Notes under the pieces: generated by a model | Seen by the model: the letters and a program-made list of their open reading frames with translations, nothing else | The model's database searches: none | What the model was told of the DNA's origin: nothing | Position numbers and translations under genes: made by a program | Assembly: GCA_039178165.1 (NCBI GenBank) | Contig: JBCDFL010000001.1 | Coordinates: 8,332 to 72,331 of the forward strand | From: JBCBCP01 sp039178165 | Lineage (GTDB): Bacteria > Pseudomonadota > Alphaproteobacteria > Rhodobacterales > Rhodobacteraceae | Length of the DNA: 64,000 nucleotides | Reading direction: 5' to 3' | Part shown: positions 44,031 through 53,574 of the stretch, in pieces | Numbering within the stretch: position 1 is the first letter of the stretch | Layout: the number at the start of each line of letters is the position of its first letter

Positions 44031-44430
44031 AAGCGGCTCAGCCCAAAGACATCCGCAGGATGTCTACACGCAGGCCGCCCCCCTGCGGTCTGCGTATCCG
44101 ACGCCGCCCGCGCGGCCCGCTTGGGCGAAGCTTAAATGCCAGGTTGGGGAGAACCCTACGCGACTTGGCTATGATGGATGTGCTTAGCCCCTAGGCCTTC
44201 GCAAGGAGGCCGACGCGCCGTTCCGCCCCCACGGGGCGGCGCGTTTCGCGCCACCCCGCGGAACGGCTTGAGCTGAGCATGGGCGGTGCAAAGCTCTGTT
44301 CATCTACGCCTAAAACACTTTGGTTGGGTCCCAGCGCTTGGCCAATAGGCATCCGCGAGGATGCCAGAACCCAGGCCCCCCCGGCGGCTGGCATGTTCAA
44401 CGCCACCCGCGCGGCCTGCTTGGACGGAGC
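44031..44430. ncRNA. Three tandem diverged copies of a structured ~100-nt element
   Basis: Units at 44031-44131, 44178-44278 and 44331-44430 align along their length at roughly 150-bp spacing. Each begins with a GCT(C/T)(A/G)GCC-like segment and a 7-bp hairpin: GACATCC-GCA-GGATGTC, GGCCTTC-GCAA-GGAGGCC, GGCATCC-GCGA-GGATGCC. Pairs 2 and 4 of the stem change on both sides (A-T to G-C, A-T to C-G) and two loops are GNRA tetraloops, which suggests conserved RNA (or cruciform DNA) structure. A second C-rich-loop hairpin and a G/C palindrome follow. Strand and transcription unknown. Confidence 0.5.
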
Positions 44431-44441
44431 ACCAGCTTCAG

Positions 44442-44464
44442 CGTAGGGTGGGGTTCTACCCCAA
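44442..44464. repeat. Hairpin repeat at the 3' end of the VWA gene
   Basis: CGTAGGGTGGGG-TTCT-ACCCCAAC folds through GGGGT/ACCCC. A related inverted form (GGTTGGGGAGAACCCTACG) lies at 44143-44161. It sits 2 bases past the end of the minus-strand VWA gene and may act as its terminator. Confidence 0.5.
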
Positions 44465-44466
44465 CA

Positions 44467-47400
44467 TCACTCCACAATCTCGATTGTCACGCTCTCCACC
44501 ACGGTCCGCTTCAGGTCCATGAAATAGCTGATCCGGTACGTCCCCGGCGCCAGGTCATCGCGCAGGACAAGTGTCGCCGGGCTGCCGGCGCTGGTATAGG
44601 CGTAGCTGCGCCATTGGCCGCTGCCCGTCGCGCCCTCCGCACCGATCCCGATAAAGTCGCCCGCGTAGTTCGGGCCAGTCCAGGCAACCTCGATCGTCTC
44701 GCCCGCGCGGGCGTTGGTGGGGGCGGTCAGGGTCACGTTTAAGGGCGTCACCTCCAGCGGAACGCTCACTAGCCGGTGCCGCTTCTGCTCTAGGAAATAG
44801 GAGACGACGTACGCCCCCGGCGTCGAGGGCACGCGGACCTCGAGCGGCGAGCCGTCCGAGGTATAGGCAAACGTCTCCCACTGATCGCCCCCCGTCGCGT
44901 CCACGCGCCCGATGCCGATATAGTCGCCAGCATAGGCTGGACCGGTCCAGTCGACGCTCATTGTACCGCCCGCCGGCGCCGTCGCCTCCGCGGTCACTCC
45001 GGCCGGCACCGCCGTCACCTCCAGCGGGACGGTCACAAGCGGCGTGCGATCTTGGTCCATGAAGTAGGTGACCTCGTAGGCGCCCGGCTCGACCGGAACG
45101 GTGACACGCAAGGTGTCCGCGTCGCCGGGATAGGCGAATGTCTCCCATTTGTCGGCGCCCGTCGCGCCGACCTTGCCGATGCCGATATAGTCGCCGTCGT
45201 AGCCGGGCCCGGTCCACGCGACCTCGATCTCACTGCCCTGTGGCGCGCTCCCGGGTGCGGTCAGGCTGGCATCCACCGCGGTCACGCTGATCGGGATCGT
45301 GGCGACAGGGGTGCGGCGCTGTTCGAGGAAATAGGTGATCTCGTAATCGCCCGGCGTGGTGGGGATGAGGAGCGTTGCGGGCGCGCCTTTGGACGTGTAG
45401 ACGAAATTCTCCCACGCGTCCGGCCCGCTGGAGCCGACGCGCCCGATGCCGATATAATCCCCCTTATAGTCCGGGCCGGTCCAGCCGACCTCGATCGTGG
45501 TGCCGACCTGCGCGGCGTCCGGCGCAGTCAGGCGCACGTCGAGCGCCGTGACCGTGATGGGCTGGCTGGCCAGGGCCGTGCGGTCCTGGGCCAGGAAGTA
45601 GGTGACGACATACTCCCCCGGTGTACTGGGCACCTGCACCTTCGCGGGCTGGCCTTTGGAGGTGTATGTGAACGTCTCCCACGCGTCGGGTCCGGATGTG
45701 CCGACGCGGCCGATGCCGATGTAATCGCCCTTGGTGTCCGGTCCCTCCCAACCGACCTCGATGGTGCTGCTGGCGGGCGCGGCGCTCGGCGCGGTGACGG
45801 AGACGCGCGCCTCGCTTACCGCCAAGGGCACCGAGGCGACAGGCGTGCGCCTTTGGGCCATGAAATAGGTGATCTCATACGCGCCCGCATTCGCCGGCAC
45901 CTCGAGCTGGACGGGGTTGCCAGCGCTGACGTAGACGAAATTCTCCCACGCGTCCGGGCCGGAGGACCCCTCGCGGCCCACGCCGATATAATCGCCCTCA
46001 TAGGCAGGGCCGGTCCACGCGACCTCGACCGTGCTGCCCAGCACCGCCTCGGACGGGGCTGTGAGGGTGACGCTCACCGGAGTGACCTCCAGCGGGACGG
46101 AGCCGATGGCCTTGCGCCCCTCGCCGATGAAGTAGGTAATAGCGTAGCTTCCGGGCAGGGGCGGGACCGTGATGTCCAGCACCGCGCCGTCCTTTGTGTA
46201 GGCGTAGGTCTGCCATTGGTCCGGCCCAAAGCCCGCATCCGCGGGGCCGATGCCGATATAGTCGCCGTCCCCGTCCGGGCCTTGCCAGCCCACCTGGATC
46301 TGGCTGCCGGCCACGGCGCTTACCGGCGCGGTCAGGGTGGCGGTGAGGGGCGGTTCGGGGAAGACCAGCACGACGGTCCGCGCATCGCGCTGGACGACGA
46401 ATTGCTGGCGCAACGCCTCTTCCTGCGCGGTCCAGTATCCCTCGATCACGTAGCTTCCGTTGGCAAGCTCCGCCGTGCCGGGGTTCACCGGGCCGAAGTC
46501 GACGCTGTCTTGGGCCGTGAGGCGCCAGAGCACTGGATCGTCGATGAGTGGCCCGGTTTCGCTCCCGATCCGCGCCTCGAAGGTCACCGTGACAGGCGGC
46601 GGGGTGAAGAGGACTTCGATCTCCTGGCCCGGCGTGCCGGTGACGACGGCGTTGCCGGCCATCCGTTCGCCCGTCTGCGCCCAGATGGCGGTGATCGCGT
46701 AGGTGCCGGGCAGCAGCGCGATAGTCGGCGCGCCCTGCACTTGCGCGGTCTGGCCGCCCAAATCGGCGGGCTGGGTGATGGTCCAGGTCACGTCCTGCAG
46801 GGGCGGTGCGCCGGCGCCCGCGCGGCCCACAAGCACGATATCCACCGGAGCAGGGGGCGGCGGGGCGGCGACTGTGGTTAGCGCCTGGCTCAGCTCCGCC
46901 GCGTTGGAGGCGGTCAGGAATTGCCCGCCGGTGCCATCTGCGATGCATTGCATCTGCGCCAGCGCCGCGGGGTCTGTCACGTCGAAGCCCACGACATGGG
47001 CGGTGAAGTCGATCCCCGCCTGTTCGAGCGCGGCGGCGGCGGCGCAGGGGTCGGGATTGCACGTCTCGATCCCGTCGGAGACGAGGATGACCGTCGCCGC
47101 ATTCTCTGTATAGCGCAGGTCCTGCGCGGCGCGGATGATCGCGTCGGTCATCGGTGTTCGGCCCCGCGGATTGATGCCGTTCACCGCCGCGCGGATCGCC
47201 GGTCCGGTGCCCGGGGCAGGGGGCACGACCGTCTCGATATCGCTGCAATCGCCGCGGGTGCGGTGGCCGTACACGGTCAGGCCCAAGTTCTGATCCGCCG
47301 GAAAATCTGTCAGCAGCGTGCCAACGACGTCGCGCGCGATGACGATCTTGTTGACCCCCTCGATCTGCCCCCACATGGAGCCGGAGCCGTCCAGCACCAG

Positions 47401-47478
47401 GATCGTGTTCGCCCGCTCCTGCGCGGCGGCGAGGCCCGCGCTGAGGAGCAGGGCGCAGAGCGTCAAAAATCGTGTCAT
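44467..47478 (-). CDS. Secreted VWA protein with seven Ig-like repeats
   Basis: 1003 residues from the ATG at 47478 (GGAGACC upstream). Signal peptide 1-19; VWA domain about 24-205 with MIDAS residues DGSGS (30-34); two beta-rich linker domains (about 215-400); then seven repeats of about 85 residues to the C-terminus. Each repeat has a (V/E)(A/G)W(T/E)GP strand, a GDYIGIG turn and an AYEITYF-type strand. The repeats resemble SKICH/Ig-like folds (DWIG motif) and could bind partners outside the cell. No membrane anchor or sorting signal is seen at the C-terminus. Confidence 0.88.
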   Translation of the reverse strand: MTRFLTLCALLLSAGLAAAQERANTILVLDGSGSMWGQIEGVNKIVIARDVVGTLLTDFPADQNLGLTVYGHRTRGDCSDIETVVPPAPGTGPAIRAAVNGINPRGRTPMTDAIIRAAQDLRYTENAATVILVSDGIETCNPDPCAAAAALEQAGIDFTAHVVGFDVTDPAALAQMQCIADGTGGQFLTASNAAELSQALTTVAAPPPPAPVDIVLVGRAGAGAPPLQDVTWTITQPADLGGQTAQVQGAPTIALLPGTYAITAIWAQTGERMAGNAVVTGTPGQEIEVLFTPPPVTVTFEARIGSETGPLIDDPVLWRLTAQDSVDFGPVNPGTAELANGSYVIEGYWTAQEEALRQQFVVQRDARTVVLVFPEPPLTATLTAPVSAVAGSQIQVGWQGPDGDGDYIGIGPADAGFGPDQWQTYAYTKDGAVLDITVPPLPGSYAITYFIGEGRKAIGSVPLEVTPVSVTLTAPSEAVLGSTVEVAWTGPAYEGDYIGVGREGSSGPDAWENFVYVSAGNPVQLEVPANAGAYEITYFMAQRRTPVASVPLAVSEARVSVTAPSAAPASSTIEVGWEGPDTKGDYIGIGRVGTSGPDAWETFTYTSKGQPAKVQVPSTPGEYVVTYFLAQDRTALASQPITVTALDVRLTAPDAAQVGTTIEVGWTGPDYKGDYIGIGRVGSSGPDAWENFVYTSKGAPATLLIPTTPGDYEITYFLEQRRTPVATIPISVTAVDASLTAPGSAPQGSEIEVAWTGPGYDGDYIGIGKVGATGADKWETFAYPGDADTLRVTVPVEPGAYEVTYFMDQDRTPLVTVPLEVTAVPAGVTAEATAPAGGTMSVDWTGPAYAGDYIGIGRVDATGGDQWETFAYTSDGSPLEVRVPSTPGAYVVSYFLEQKRHRLVSVPLEVTPLNVTLTAPTNARAGETIEVAWTGPNYAGDFIGIGAEGATGSGQWRSYAYTSAGSPATLVLRDDLAPGTYRISYFMDLKRTVVESVTIEIVE

Positions 47479-47601
47479 CGCAAAGGTCTCCGCATCAATC
47501 GGACGTAGTGTGGCGCGATTCGCCGGACCTGCGAAGTCCGGAATTCCCTGCATGCGGGCCAGGCCCTTGCCCCCGCGCCGCGCCCGCCGCATGGTCCGCC
47601 T

Positions 47602-48771
47602 ATGCCGAGCGTCACGCCCTTTCCCCTGATCCTTGCCATTTGGGGCGCCGGGCTGGGTGCGGCGGGGCAATATGCAAAGGTCTCCGTCACGTTTGACCGG
47701 TTCGCGGCGCTTTACCCCGATGCCGGCGTCGCGGCGGGGTTCATCGTGTCGCTTGTGGGCTTTGTGGGCATCGTCTTCGGCGTCGTGGCGGGGCTCGTCG
47801 TGGCGCGCATTCGCTACCGCCGGGCGCTGCTCTGGGCGCTGTGGGCCGGAGCGGGTCTGTCGGCGCTCCAGGCGCTGCTGCCGCCTCTGCCAGTGATGCT
47901 GGCGCTGCGCGGGCTGGAGGGGGTGTCGCACCTGGCCATCGTCGTGGCCGCGCCGACGCTGATCGCCCAGCTGAGCGCGCCGCAGCACCGCGGCCTGACC
48001 CTCACGCTGTGGAGCACGTTTTTCGGCGTCACCTTCACCTTGCTGGTCATCTTCGGTCTGCCTTTGGTCGAGGCGCGCGGCCTGCCAGCCTTGCTGATCG
48101 CCCACGGGATCTGGATGGCGCTGTTTGCGCTGATCCTGGGCGCAATGCTGCCGCGGATCGAGGCGGAGGTGCCGCCGCTGCACCTCTCCAACATCCTGCG
48201 CGATCACGGGGCGATCTACCGCTCCCCCCGGATGGCGGCGCCGGCGCTGGGCTGGCTCTTCTACACCTTCTGCTTCCTCGCGATCCTGACGGTGCTGCCG
48301 CCCTATATCGCGGCGGACATGCGCGCCTGGGTGATCGGCGCGATGCCGCTGACCTCCATCGCGGTGTCGATGAGCCTTGGCGTGCTGGCCCTGCGTGTCG
48401 TCACGCCGGTGAGCCTGGTGCAGATCGGCTTTGGCGGTTCGATTGCGTCCCTGCTCTGGCTGCTGGCCGCGCCCGGACTGCCGGCGGCCTGTCTGGCGCT
48501 GGCCGCGGCGCTGGGGCTGATCCAGGGGGCGAGCTTTGCCGCCGTGCCGGACCTGAACACCGCGCCGGCCGACCAGGCCAAGGCGAACGGCGCCATCGCG
48601 CAGATGGGCAATCTGGGCAACACGCTCGGCACGCCCGCGCTGCTGATGGTGCTGGGGGTGGCCGGCTATGCGGGGCTGATCTGGACCTCCATCGCCGTCT
48701 TCGCCTGCGGGATCGCGGTGCACGGCGCGCTGTCCCTGCGCCGCTTGCAAGAACGGTCGCGCGCCGCGTAG
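47602..48771 (+). CDS. Major facilitator superfamily transporter
   Basis: 389 residues with about 12 helices. It diverges from the VWA gene (123 bp apart). LRGLEGVSHLAIVVAAPTLIAQ is a characteristic helix-4/5 region. C-terminal end basic. Substrate unknown; could be a sugar or multidrug carrier. No obvious partner gene except the secreted protein downstream (45 bp). Confidence 0.85.
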   Translation: MPSVTPFPLILAIWGAGLGAAGQYAKVSVTFDRFAALYPDAGVAAGFIVSLVGFVGIVFGVVAGLVVARIRYRRALLWALWAGAGLSALQALLPPLPVMLALRGLEGVSHLAIVVAAPTLIAQLSAPQHRGLTLTLWSTFFGVTFTLLVIFGLPLVEARGLPALLIAHGIWMALFALILGAMLPRIEAEVPPLHLSNILRDHGAIYRSPRMAAPALGWLFYTFCFLAILTVLPPYIAADMRAWVIGAMPLTSIAVSMSLGVLALRVVTPVSLVQIGFGGSIASLLWLLAAPGLPAACLALAAALGLIQGASFAAVPDLNTAPADQAKANGAIAQMGNLGNTLGTPALLMVLGVAGYAGLIWTSIAVFACGIAVHGALSLRRLQERSRAA

Positions 48772-48816
48772 GCTTAGCCCACGACTCCTCTTCTTTTTGC
48801 CCCCAAGGCTTTTGAC

Positions 48817-50604
48817 ATGCGCATCTTTTCCACGCTTGCGGCGGCCCTGCTCGCCGCGCCCGCCCTTGCCGCGACCGATTTGCAGCGGTGCCGGCAAACC
48901 ACGTTTCAGTTTCCCGCCGCGTGCCCCTGTATCATCGACCGCGCGCAGGCGGCGGGCATCACCGGGCCGACATTGTCGAAGCTGCTGGTCAACGACACCA
49001 GCGGCGTGCCGATCCAGACCTTTCAGTCCTACGGGTTGATCTTCACCCAATGTATCCAGACTGCGCTCACCGGCGGTGCGGGAGCGCCGCCGCCGGTACC
49101 GATGCCCGCAGCGCCTGCCCCGGCGCCCACCGCGCCCGCGGTCACTGCCACGCCCGCGCCGCTCACCCCTGCGCCCCTGACCCCAACGCCGCTTGCGCCG
49201 ACCCTGACCCCGGCCCCACTGCCGGCCCAAGTCGCCGCCCCGCAAACCGGCAATCCGCTGCGGGTGGACGGCACGCCGCCGCCGCAACCGGACCGCCCGC
49301 CGCTGAGCCTTTATCTGCGGGAGGCGCGCCCGGCGGGCACCTGGGGGCCCGTGACCTTGGGTCTGGGCGACGGCGCCCAGTTCGGACAAATTGGCGTCCA
49401 TGACGGGCAGGGGCGCATCCTGTCGCTGATGTGTCAGCCCTTCATCACGGCAAACGCGCCGGCCCTGACACTTGGCGGTTTCGATGCCGCCGGCCCGGTG
49501 CAACGGGCCACGATCACCGTGACGGGTCGTGGCGGCGCGTCGATCTATTCCGGCGACACGCGCATGCAGTCCGTGGACGGCAAATTTTTGACAGCACCGC
49601 TCTACCTCTCCCTCGCGCGGGCGCTGCGCTCGGGCAACCAAGTAACCATTCAGATGGGGCAGGGCGGGCCAAGCTTCACCTTTGGCCTGAACGGCTCGTC
49701 CCGCGCTTTGGGCCCCGGCTGCGCGGATAGGGCGGGCCAGCGCTGGCGCTACGCCGTGTCCGAGCTGATGGTGCCCGATGGCGGCTGGGAGGCGGGGCAG
49801 ATGCAGGTCCGCTCGCGCGAGGCGCTGCCCGACGACGTGCTGGTACACCAGGCGCAGGCGCCGTTCGCGCCGACCCTGCTGATGACCTGCGACCGGCGTG
49901 TGGCGGTGGGCTCCCCGATTTTCGGCTATGGCGCGACGGACCGCGTCGGCACGATCAACCTGCCGGAGGGGCCGATCCAGCTGAACTTCACCGAAGGACG
50001 CGCGCTGCGGATGGTCAGCCAGCCCCTGACAGAGGCGCAGATCGCCGCGCTATCAGCGGTGCCCTACATCGACGTCACCTTTGATCAGAATATGGAGCCG
50101 GGCGATTTCACCGGCGCGGTTTACCGCATGGACGGCTTTGCGGAGGGGCTGGCCGCGCTGACCTGCCCGCCGCCGCCCGGCCCCCTGGGACCGACGGCGC
50201 GGACCGACGCGTCCGGTGTGAGGAACGCCTGGGCGCCCACGGACATTGGGCTGGCGTTCGATGGGATGTCGGGCAACCCCGCACCCGTTCCCGGCGCTGT
50301 ATTCAACATCGAGGCGCCGGACCTGCCGACCCTCGTCATGCAGTGCAGCGGTGAGCCGTATGTGGTCGATCCCTGGCCCGGCCCGCGTTTTACCGTGCGC
50401 ATGGATATCGACGGGCGCAGTTGGGATGTGGAGTGGTTCTCCGCCCGCGCGATCTACCTGCCGGACTTCACCGATCCGGCCATCGCCCAGGCGATCCTGA
50501 CGGGCCGGGTGCTGCGCATGACGCTGACGACCGACACGCGGCTGGACGTTGCCTATTCCCTGGACGGTCTGCGTCAGGCGCTGTCAGCGGCGGGGTGCCC
50601 TTAG
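48817..50604 (+). CDS. Secreted three-domain protein of unknown function
   Basis: 595 residues. Signal peptide 1-18, a Cys-containing domain (about 19-88, CRQTTFQFPAACPCIIDRAQA), a Pro/Ala/Thr linker (about 90-160), then three similar beta-rich modules each with a strand of the form L-hydrophobic-Met-x-Cys (LSLMCQ, LLMTCD, LVMQCS). I do not recognise the family. The modules appear to be internal duplications. Located between an MFS gene and uvrA. Confidence 0.8.
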   Translation: MRIFSTLAAALLAAPALAATDLQRCRQTTFQFPAACPCIIDRAQAAGITGPTLSKLLVNDTSGVPIQTFQSYGLIFTQCIQTALTGGAGAPPPVPMPAAPAPAPTAPAVTATPAPLTPAPLTPTPLAPTLTPAPLPAQVAAPQTGNPLRVDGTPPPQPDRPPLSLYLREARPAGTWGPVTLGLGDGAQFGQIGVHDGQGRILSLMCQPFITANAPALTLGGFDAAGPVQRATITVTGRGGASIYSGDTRMQSVDGKFLTAPLYLSLARALRSGNQVTIQMGQGGPSFTFGLNGSSRALGPGCADRAGQRWRYAVSELMVPDGGWEAGQMQVRSREALPDDVLVHQAQAPFAPTLLMTCDRRVAVGSPIFGYGATDRVGTINLPEGPIQLNFTEGRALRMVSQPLTEAQIAALSAVPYIDVTFDQNMEPGDFTGAVYRMDGFAEGLAALTCPPPPGPLGPTARTDASGVRNAWAPTDIGLAFDGMSGNPAPVPGAVFNIEAPDLPTLVMQCSGEPYVVDPWPGPRFTVRMDIDGRSWDVEWFSARAIYLPDFTDPAIAQAILTGRVLRMTLTTDTRLDVAYSLDGLRQALSAAGCP

Positions 50605-50609
50605 CCCTC

Positions 50610-50624
50610 GTTCCCGCTTCGTTC
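50610..50624 (+). promoter_or_regulatory. LexA (SOS) box upstream of uvrA
   Basis: GTTC-CCGCTTC-GTTC matches the alphaproteobacterial LexA site GTTC-N7-GTTC exactly. It lies 64 bases before the uvrA ATG. It predicts DNA-damage induction of uvrA. Confidence 0.88.
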
Positions 50625-50688
50625 TAACATTTCGATTGGAGACTCAGCCCCCGCCGCCTATGTACGAGAGGCTAACGTGGGGGTGGTC

Positions 50689-53568
50689 ATGGCCGAGCAG
50701 AAGAACATCGAAGTCCGCGGTGCGCGTGAGCACAACCTCAAGGGGATCGACGTCGATATCCCGCGGGATCAGCTGGTCGTCATCACCGGGCTGAGCGGCT
50801 CGGGCAAGTCCTCGCTCGCCTTCGACACGATCTACGCCGAAGGGCAGCGGCGCTATGTGGAATCGCTGTCGGCCTATGCGCGGCAGTTCCTCGACATGAT
50901 GCAGAAGCCGGATGTGGACCACATCTCCGGCCTCAGCCCCGCCATCTCAATCGAGCAGAAGACGACCTCCAAGAACCCCCGCTCGACTGTCGGCACGGTC
51001 ACGGAAATCTACGACTACATGCGGCTGCTGTTTGCCCGCGTTGGCACGCCGTACTCGCCGGCGACCGGAAAGCCGATCGAGGCGCAGCAGGTGCAAGACA
51101 TGGTCGACCGGATCATGGCCATGGAAGAGGGGACGCGCGCCTATCTGCTGGCCCCGATCATCCGCGACCGCAAGGGCGAGTACCGCAAGGAATTTCTAGA
51201 GCTGCGCAAGCAGGGCTTCCAGCGGGTTAAGGTGGACGGCCAGTTCTACGAGCTCGACGAGCCGCCGACGCTGGACAAGAAGTTCCGCCACGACATCGAC
51301 GTGGTCGTCGACCGCATTGTCGTGCGCGAGGGGCTGGAGACGCGGCTGGCCGACAGCCTGCGCACCGCCCTGGACCTGGCCGATGGGATCGCGATCCTGG
51401 AGACGGCGGCGGACGAGCCGGAGCGCATTACCTTCTCCGAAAAATTTGCCTGCCCGGTGTCGGGCTTCACGATCCCCGAGATCGAGCCGCGGCTCTTCTC
51501 CTTCAACGCGCCCTTCGGCGCCTGCCCCGATTGCGACGGGCTGGGGCACGAGCTGTTCTTCGACGAACGGCTGGTCGTACCGGACGTGAACCTTAAGATC
51601 GCGGACGGGGCGCTGGCCCCCTGGCGCAAGGGGAAAAGCCCGTATTTCCTGCAGACCATCGAGGCCATCGCCAAGCACTACGAGTTCAAGCAATCGACCA
51701 AGTGGAAAGACCTGCCGGCCCACGTGAAGCAGATCTTCCTCTATGGCTCGGGGGACGAGGAAATCCCCTTCCGCTACGACGAGGGCGGGCGCGTCTACCA
51801 GATCACGCGGGTGTTCGAGGGGGTGATCCCCAACATGGAACGCCGCTACCGCGAGACGGACAGCAATTGGATCCGCGAAGAATTCGAGCGCTACCAGAAC
51901 AACCGCCCCTGCGGCACCTGCGACGGCTACCGCCTGCGGCAAGAGGCGCTGGCGGTGAAGATCGGCCCGGCGGACGACCCGGACAAGCTGCTGCATGTCG
52001 GCCACGTGGTGGAGATGTCGATCCGCGAGGCCTTCGAATGGTGTGAGCGGGTGCCGGACTACCTGACCCCGCAGAAAAACGAGATCGCACGCGCAATACT
52101 CAAGGAAATTCGCGAGCGGCTCGGCTTCCTGAATAACGTGGGATTGGAATACCTTACGATGTCCCGTTCAAGTGGCACACTAAGCGGCGGCGAAAGCCAG
52201 CGCATCCGGCTGGCGTCCCAGATCGGCTCGGGCCTGACGGGGGTGCTCTATGTGCTGGACGAGCCCTCCATCGGTCTACACCAGCGCGACAATGACCGGC
52301 TGCTGGGCACGCTGAAGAACCTGCGGGATCAGGGCAATACGGTGATTGTCGTCGAGCATGACGAGGAAGCGATCCGCGAGGCCGACTATGTCTTCGACAT
52401 CGGCCCGGGCGCCGGGGTCCATGGCGGGCAGGTCGTGGCGCACGGCACGCCCGCGCAGATCCGCGACCATCCGAACTCCGTCACCGGCGACTACCTCAGC
52501 GGCAAGCGCGAGATCGCCGTGCCAACGCAGCGGCGTAAGGGCAAGAAAGGCAACAAGAAACTGACGGTGGTGAAGGCCACCGGCAACAACCTGCAGAACG
52601 TCACTGTCGACTTCCCGCTGGGCAAGTTCGTCTGCGTCACGGGTGTGTCAGGCGGCGGCAAGTCCACGCTGACCATCGAGACGCTGTTCAAAACCGCCTC
52701 CATGCAGCTGAACGGCGCGCGCCAGACGCCCGCGCCCTGCGACACGATCAAGGGGCTGGAGCATCTGGACAAGGTCATCGACATCGATCAGCGCCCCATC
52801 GGGCGGACTCCGCGTTCTAATCCAGCGACTTACACGGGGGCCTTCACCCCGATCCGCGACTGGTTCGCCGGCCTGCCGGAGGCGAAGGCGCGCGGCTACA
52901 AGCCCGGGCGCTTCAGCTTCAACGTCAAGGGCGGGCGCTGCGAGGCGTGCCAGGGCGACGGCGTCATTAAGATCGAAATGCACTTCCTGCCCGACGTCTA
53001 CGTCGAATGCGAGACTTGCAAAGGTAAGCGCTACAACCGCGAGACGCTGGAAATTCAGTTCAAAGGCAAGAGCATCGCGGACGTTCTTGATATGACGGTT
53101 GAAGACGCGCAGGAATTCTTCAAGGCCGTCCCGTCTATCCGCGAAAAGATGGATGCCCTGATGCGCGTGGGCCTCGGCTATATCAAGGTCGGCCAGCAAG
53201 CGACGACCCTGTCTGGGGGCGAGGCGCAGCGCGTGAAGCTGTCGAAAGAGCTGTCCAAACGCTCCACCGGCCGCACGCTCTACATCCTGGACGAGCCGAC
53301 GACCGGCCTGCATTTCGAGGATGTACGTAAGCTGCTGGAGGTGCTGCACGAGCTGGTTGATCAGGGCAATTCGGTCATCGTGATCGAACATAACCTCGAC
53401 GTCGTGAAGACCGCTGACCACATCATCGACATCGGCCCCGAAGGCGGCGATGGCGGGGGCAGTGTCGTTGCGACCGGCACGCCGGAGCAGGTGGCCGAGG
53501 TGCCGGAGAGCCATACGGGCCGTTACCTCAAGGACATGCTGACAGCGCGCAAAGTCGCCGCCGAGTAG
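50689..53568 (+). CDS. uvrA: Excinuclease ABC subunit A
   Basis: 959 residues. Two ABC ATPase modules: Walker A GLSGSGKSS (34-42) and GVSGGGKST in the second half, with LSGGE signatures in both and the zinc modules CPDCDGLG and CEACQGDG...CETCKGKR. It finds bulky DNA lesions in nucleotide excision repair with UvrB and UvrC. The ATG at 50689 (AEQKNIEVRGAREHNLK) is preferred over the GTG at 50677. Regulated by the LexA box upstream. Confidence 0.97.
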   Translation: MAEQKNIEVRGAREHNLKGIDVDIPRDQLVVITGLSGSGKSSLAFDTIYAEGQRRYVESLSAYARQFLDMMQKPDVDHISGLSPAISIEQKTTSKNPRSTVGTVTEIYDYMRLLFARVGTPYSPATGKPIEAQQVQDMVDRIMAMEEGTRAYLLAPIIRDRKGEYRKEFLELRKQGFQRVKVDGQFYELDEPPTLDKKFRHDIDVVVDRIVVREGLETRLADSLRTALDLADGIAILETAADEPERITFSEKFACPVSGFTIPEIEPRLFSFNAPFGACPDCDGLGHELFFDERLVVPDVNLKIADGALAPWRKGKSPYFLQTIEAIAKHYEFKQSTKWKDLPAHVKQIFLYGSGDEEIPFRYDEGGRVYQITRVFEGVIPNMERRYRETDSNWIREEFERYQNNRPCGTCDGYRLRQEALAVKIGPADDPDKLLHVGHVVEMSIREAFEWCERVPDYLTPQKNEIARAILKEIRERLGFLNNVGLEYLTMSRSSGTLSGGESQRIRLASQIGSGLTGVLYVLDEPSIGLHQRDNDRLLGTLKNLRDQGNTVIVVEHDEEAIREADYVFDIGPGAGVHGGQVVAHGTPAQIRDHPNSVTGDYLSGKREIAVPTQRRKGKKGNKKLTVVKATGNNLQNVTVDFPLGKFVCVTGVSGGGKSTLTIETLFKTASMQLNGARQTPAPCDTIKGLEHLDKVIDIDQRPIGRTPRSNPATYTGAFTPIRDWFAGLPEAKARGYKPGRFSFNVKGGRCEACQGDGVIKIEMHFLPDVYVECETCKGKRYNRETLEIQFKGKSIADVLDMTVEDAQEFFKAVPSIREKMDALMRVGLGYIKVGQQATTLSGGEAQRVKLSKELSKRSTGRTLYILDEPTTGLHFEDVRKLLEVLHELVDQGNSVIVIEHNLDVVKTADHIIDIGPEGGDGGGSVVATGTPEQVAEVPESHTGRYLKDMLTARKVAAE

Positions 53569-53574
53569 CGCCGA

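Noticed and set aside
44467..46350. Periodic DNA repeats considered as a CRISPR-like or minisatellite array.
   Set aside because: The period (about 255 bases) equals the coding length of the Ig-like repeats and the sequence is an intact reading frame.
47479..49848. A 790-codon open frame on the minus strand that continues upstream of the VWA gene.
   Set aside because: It is antisense to the MFS and secreted-protein genes, is low-complexity (Arg/Gly/His-rich), and the real gene starts at 47478 with a signal peptide and ribosome site. Long antisense frames are expected at this G+C.
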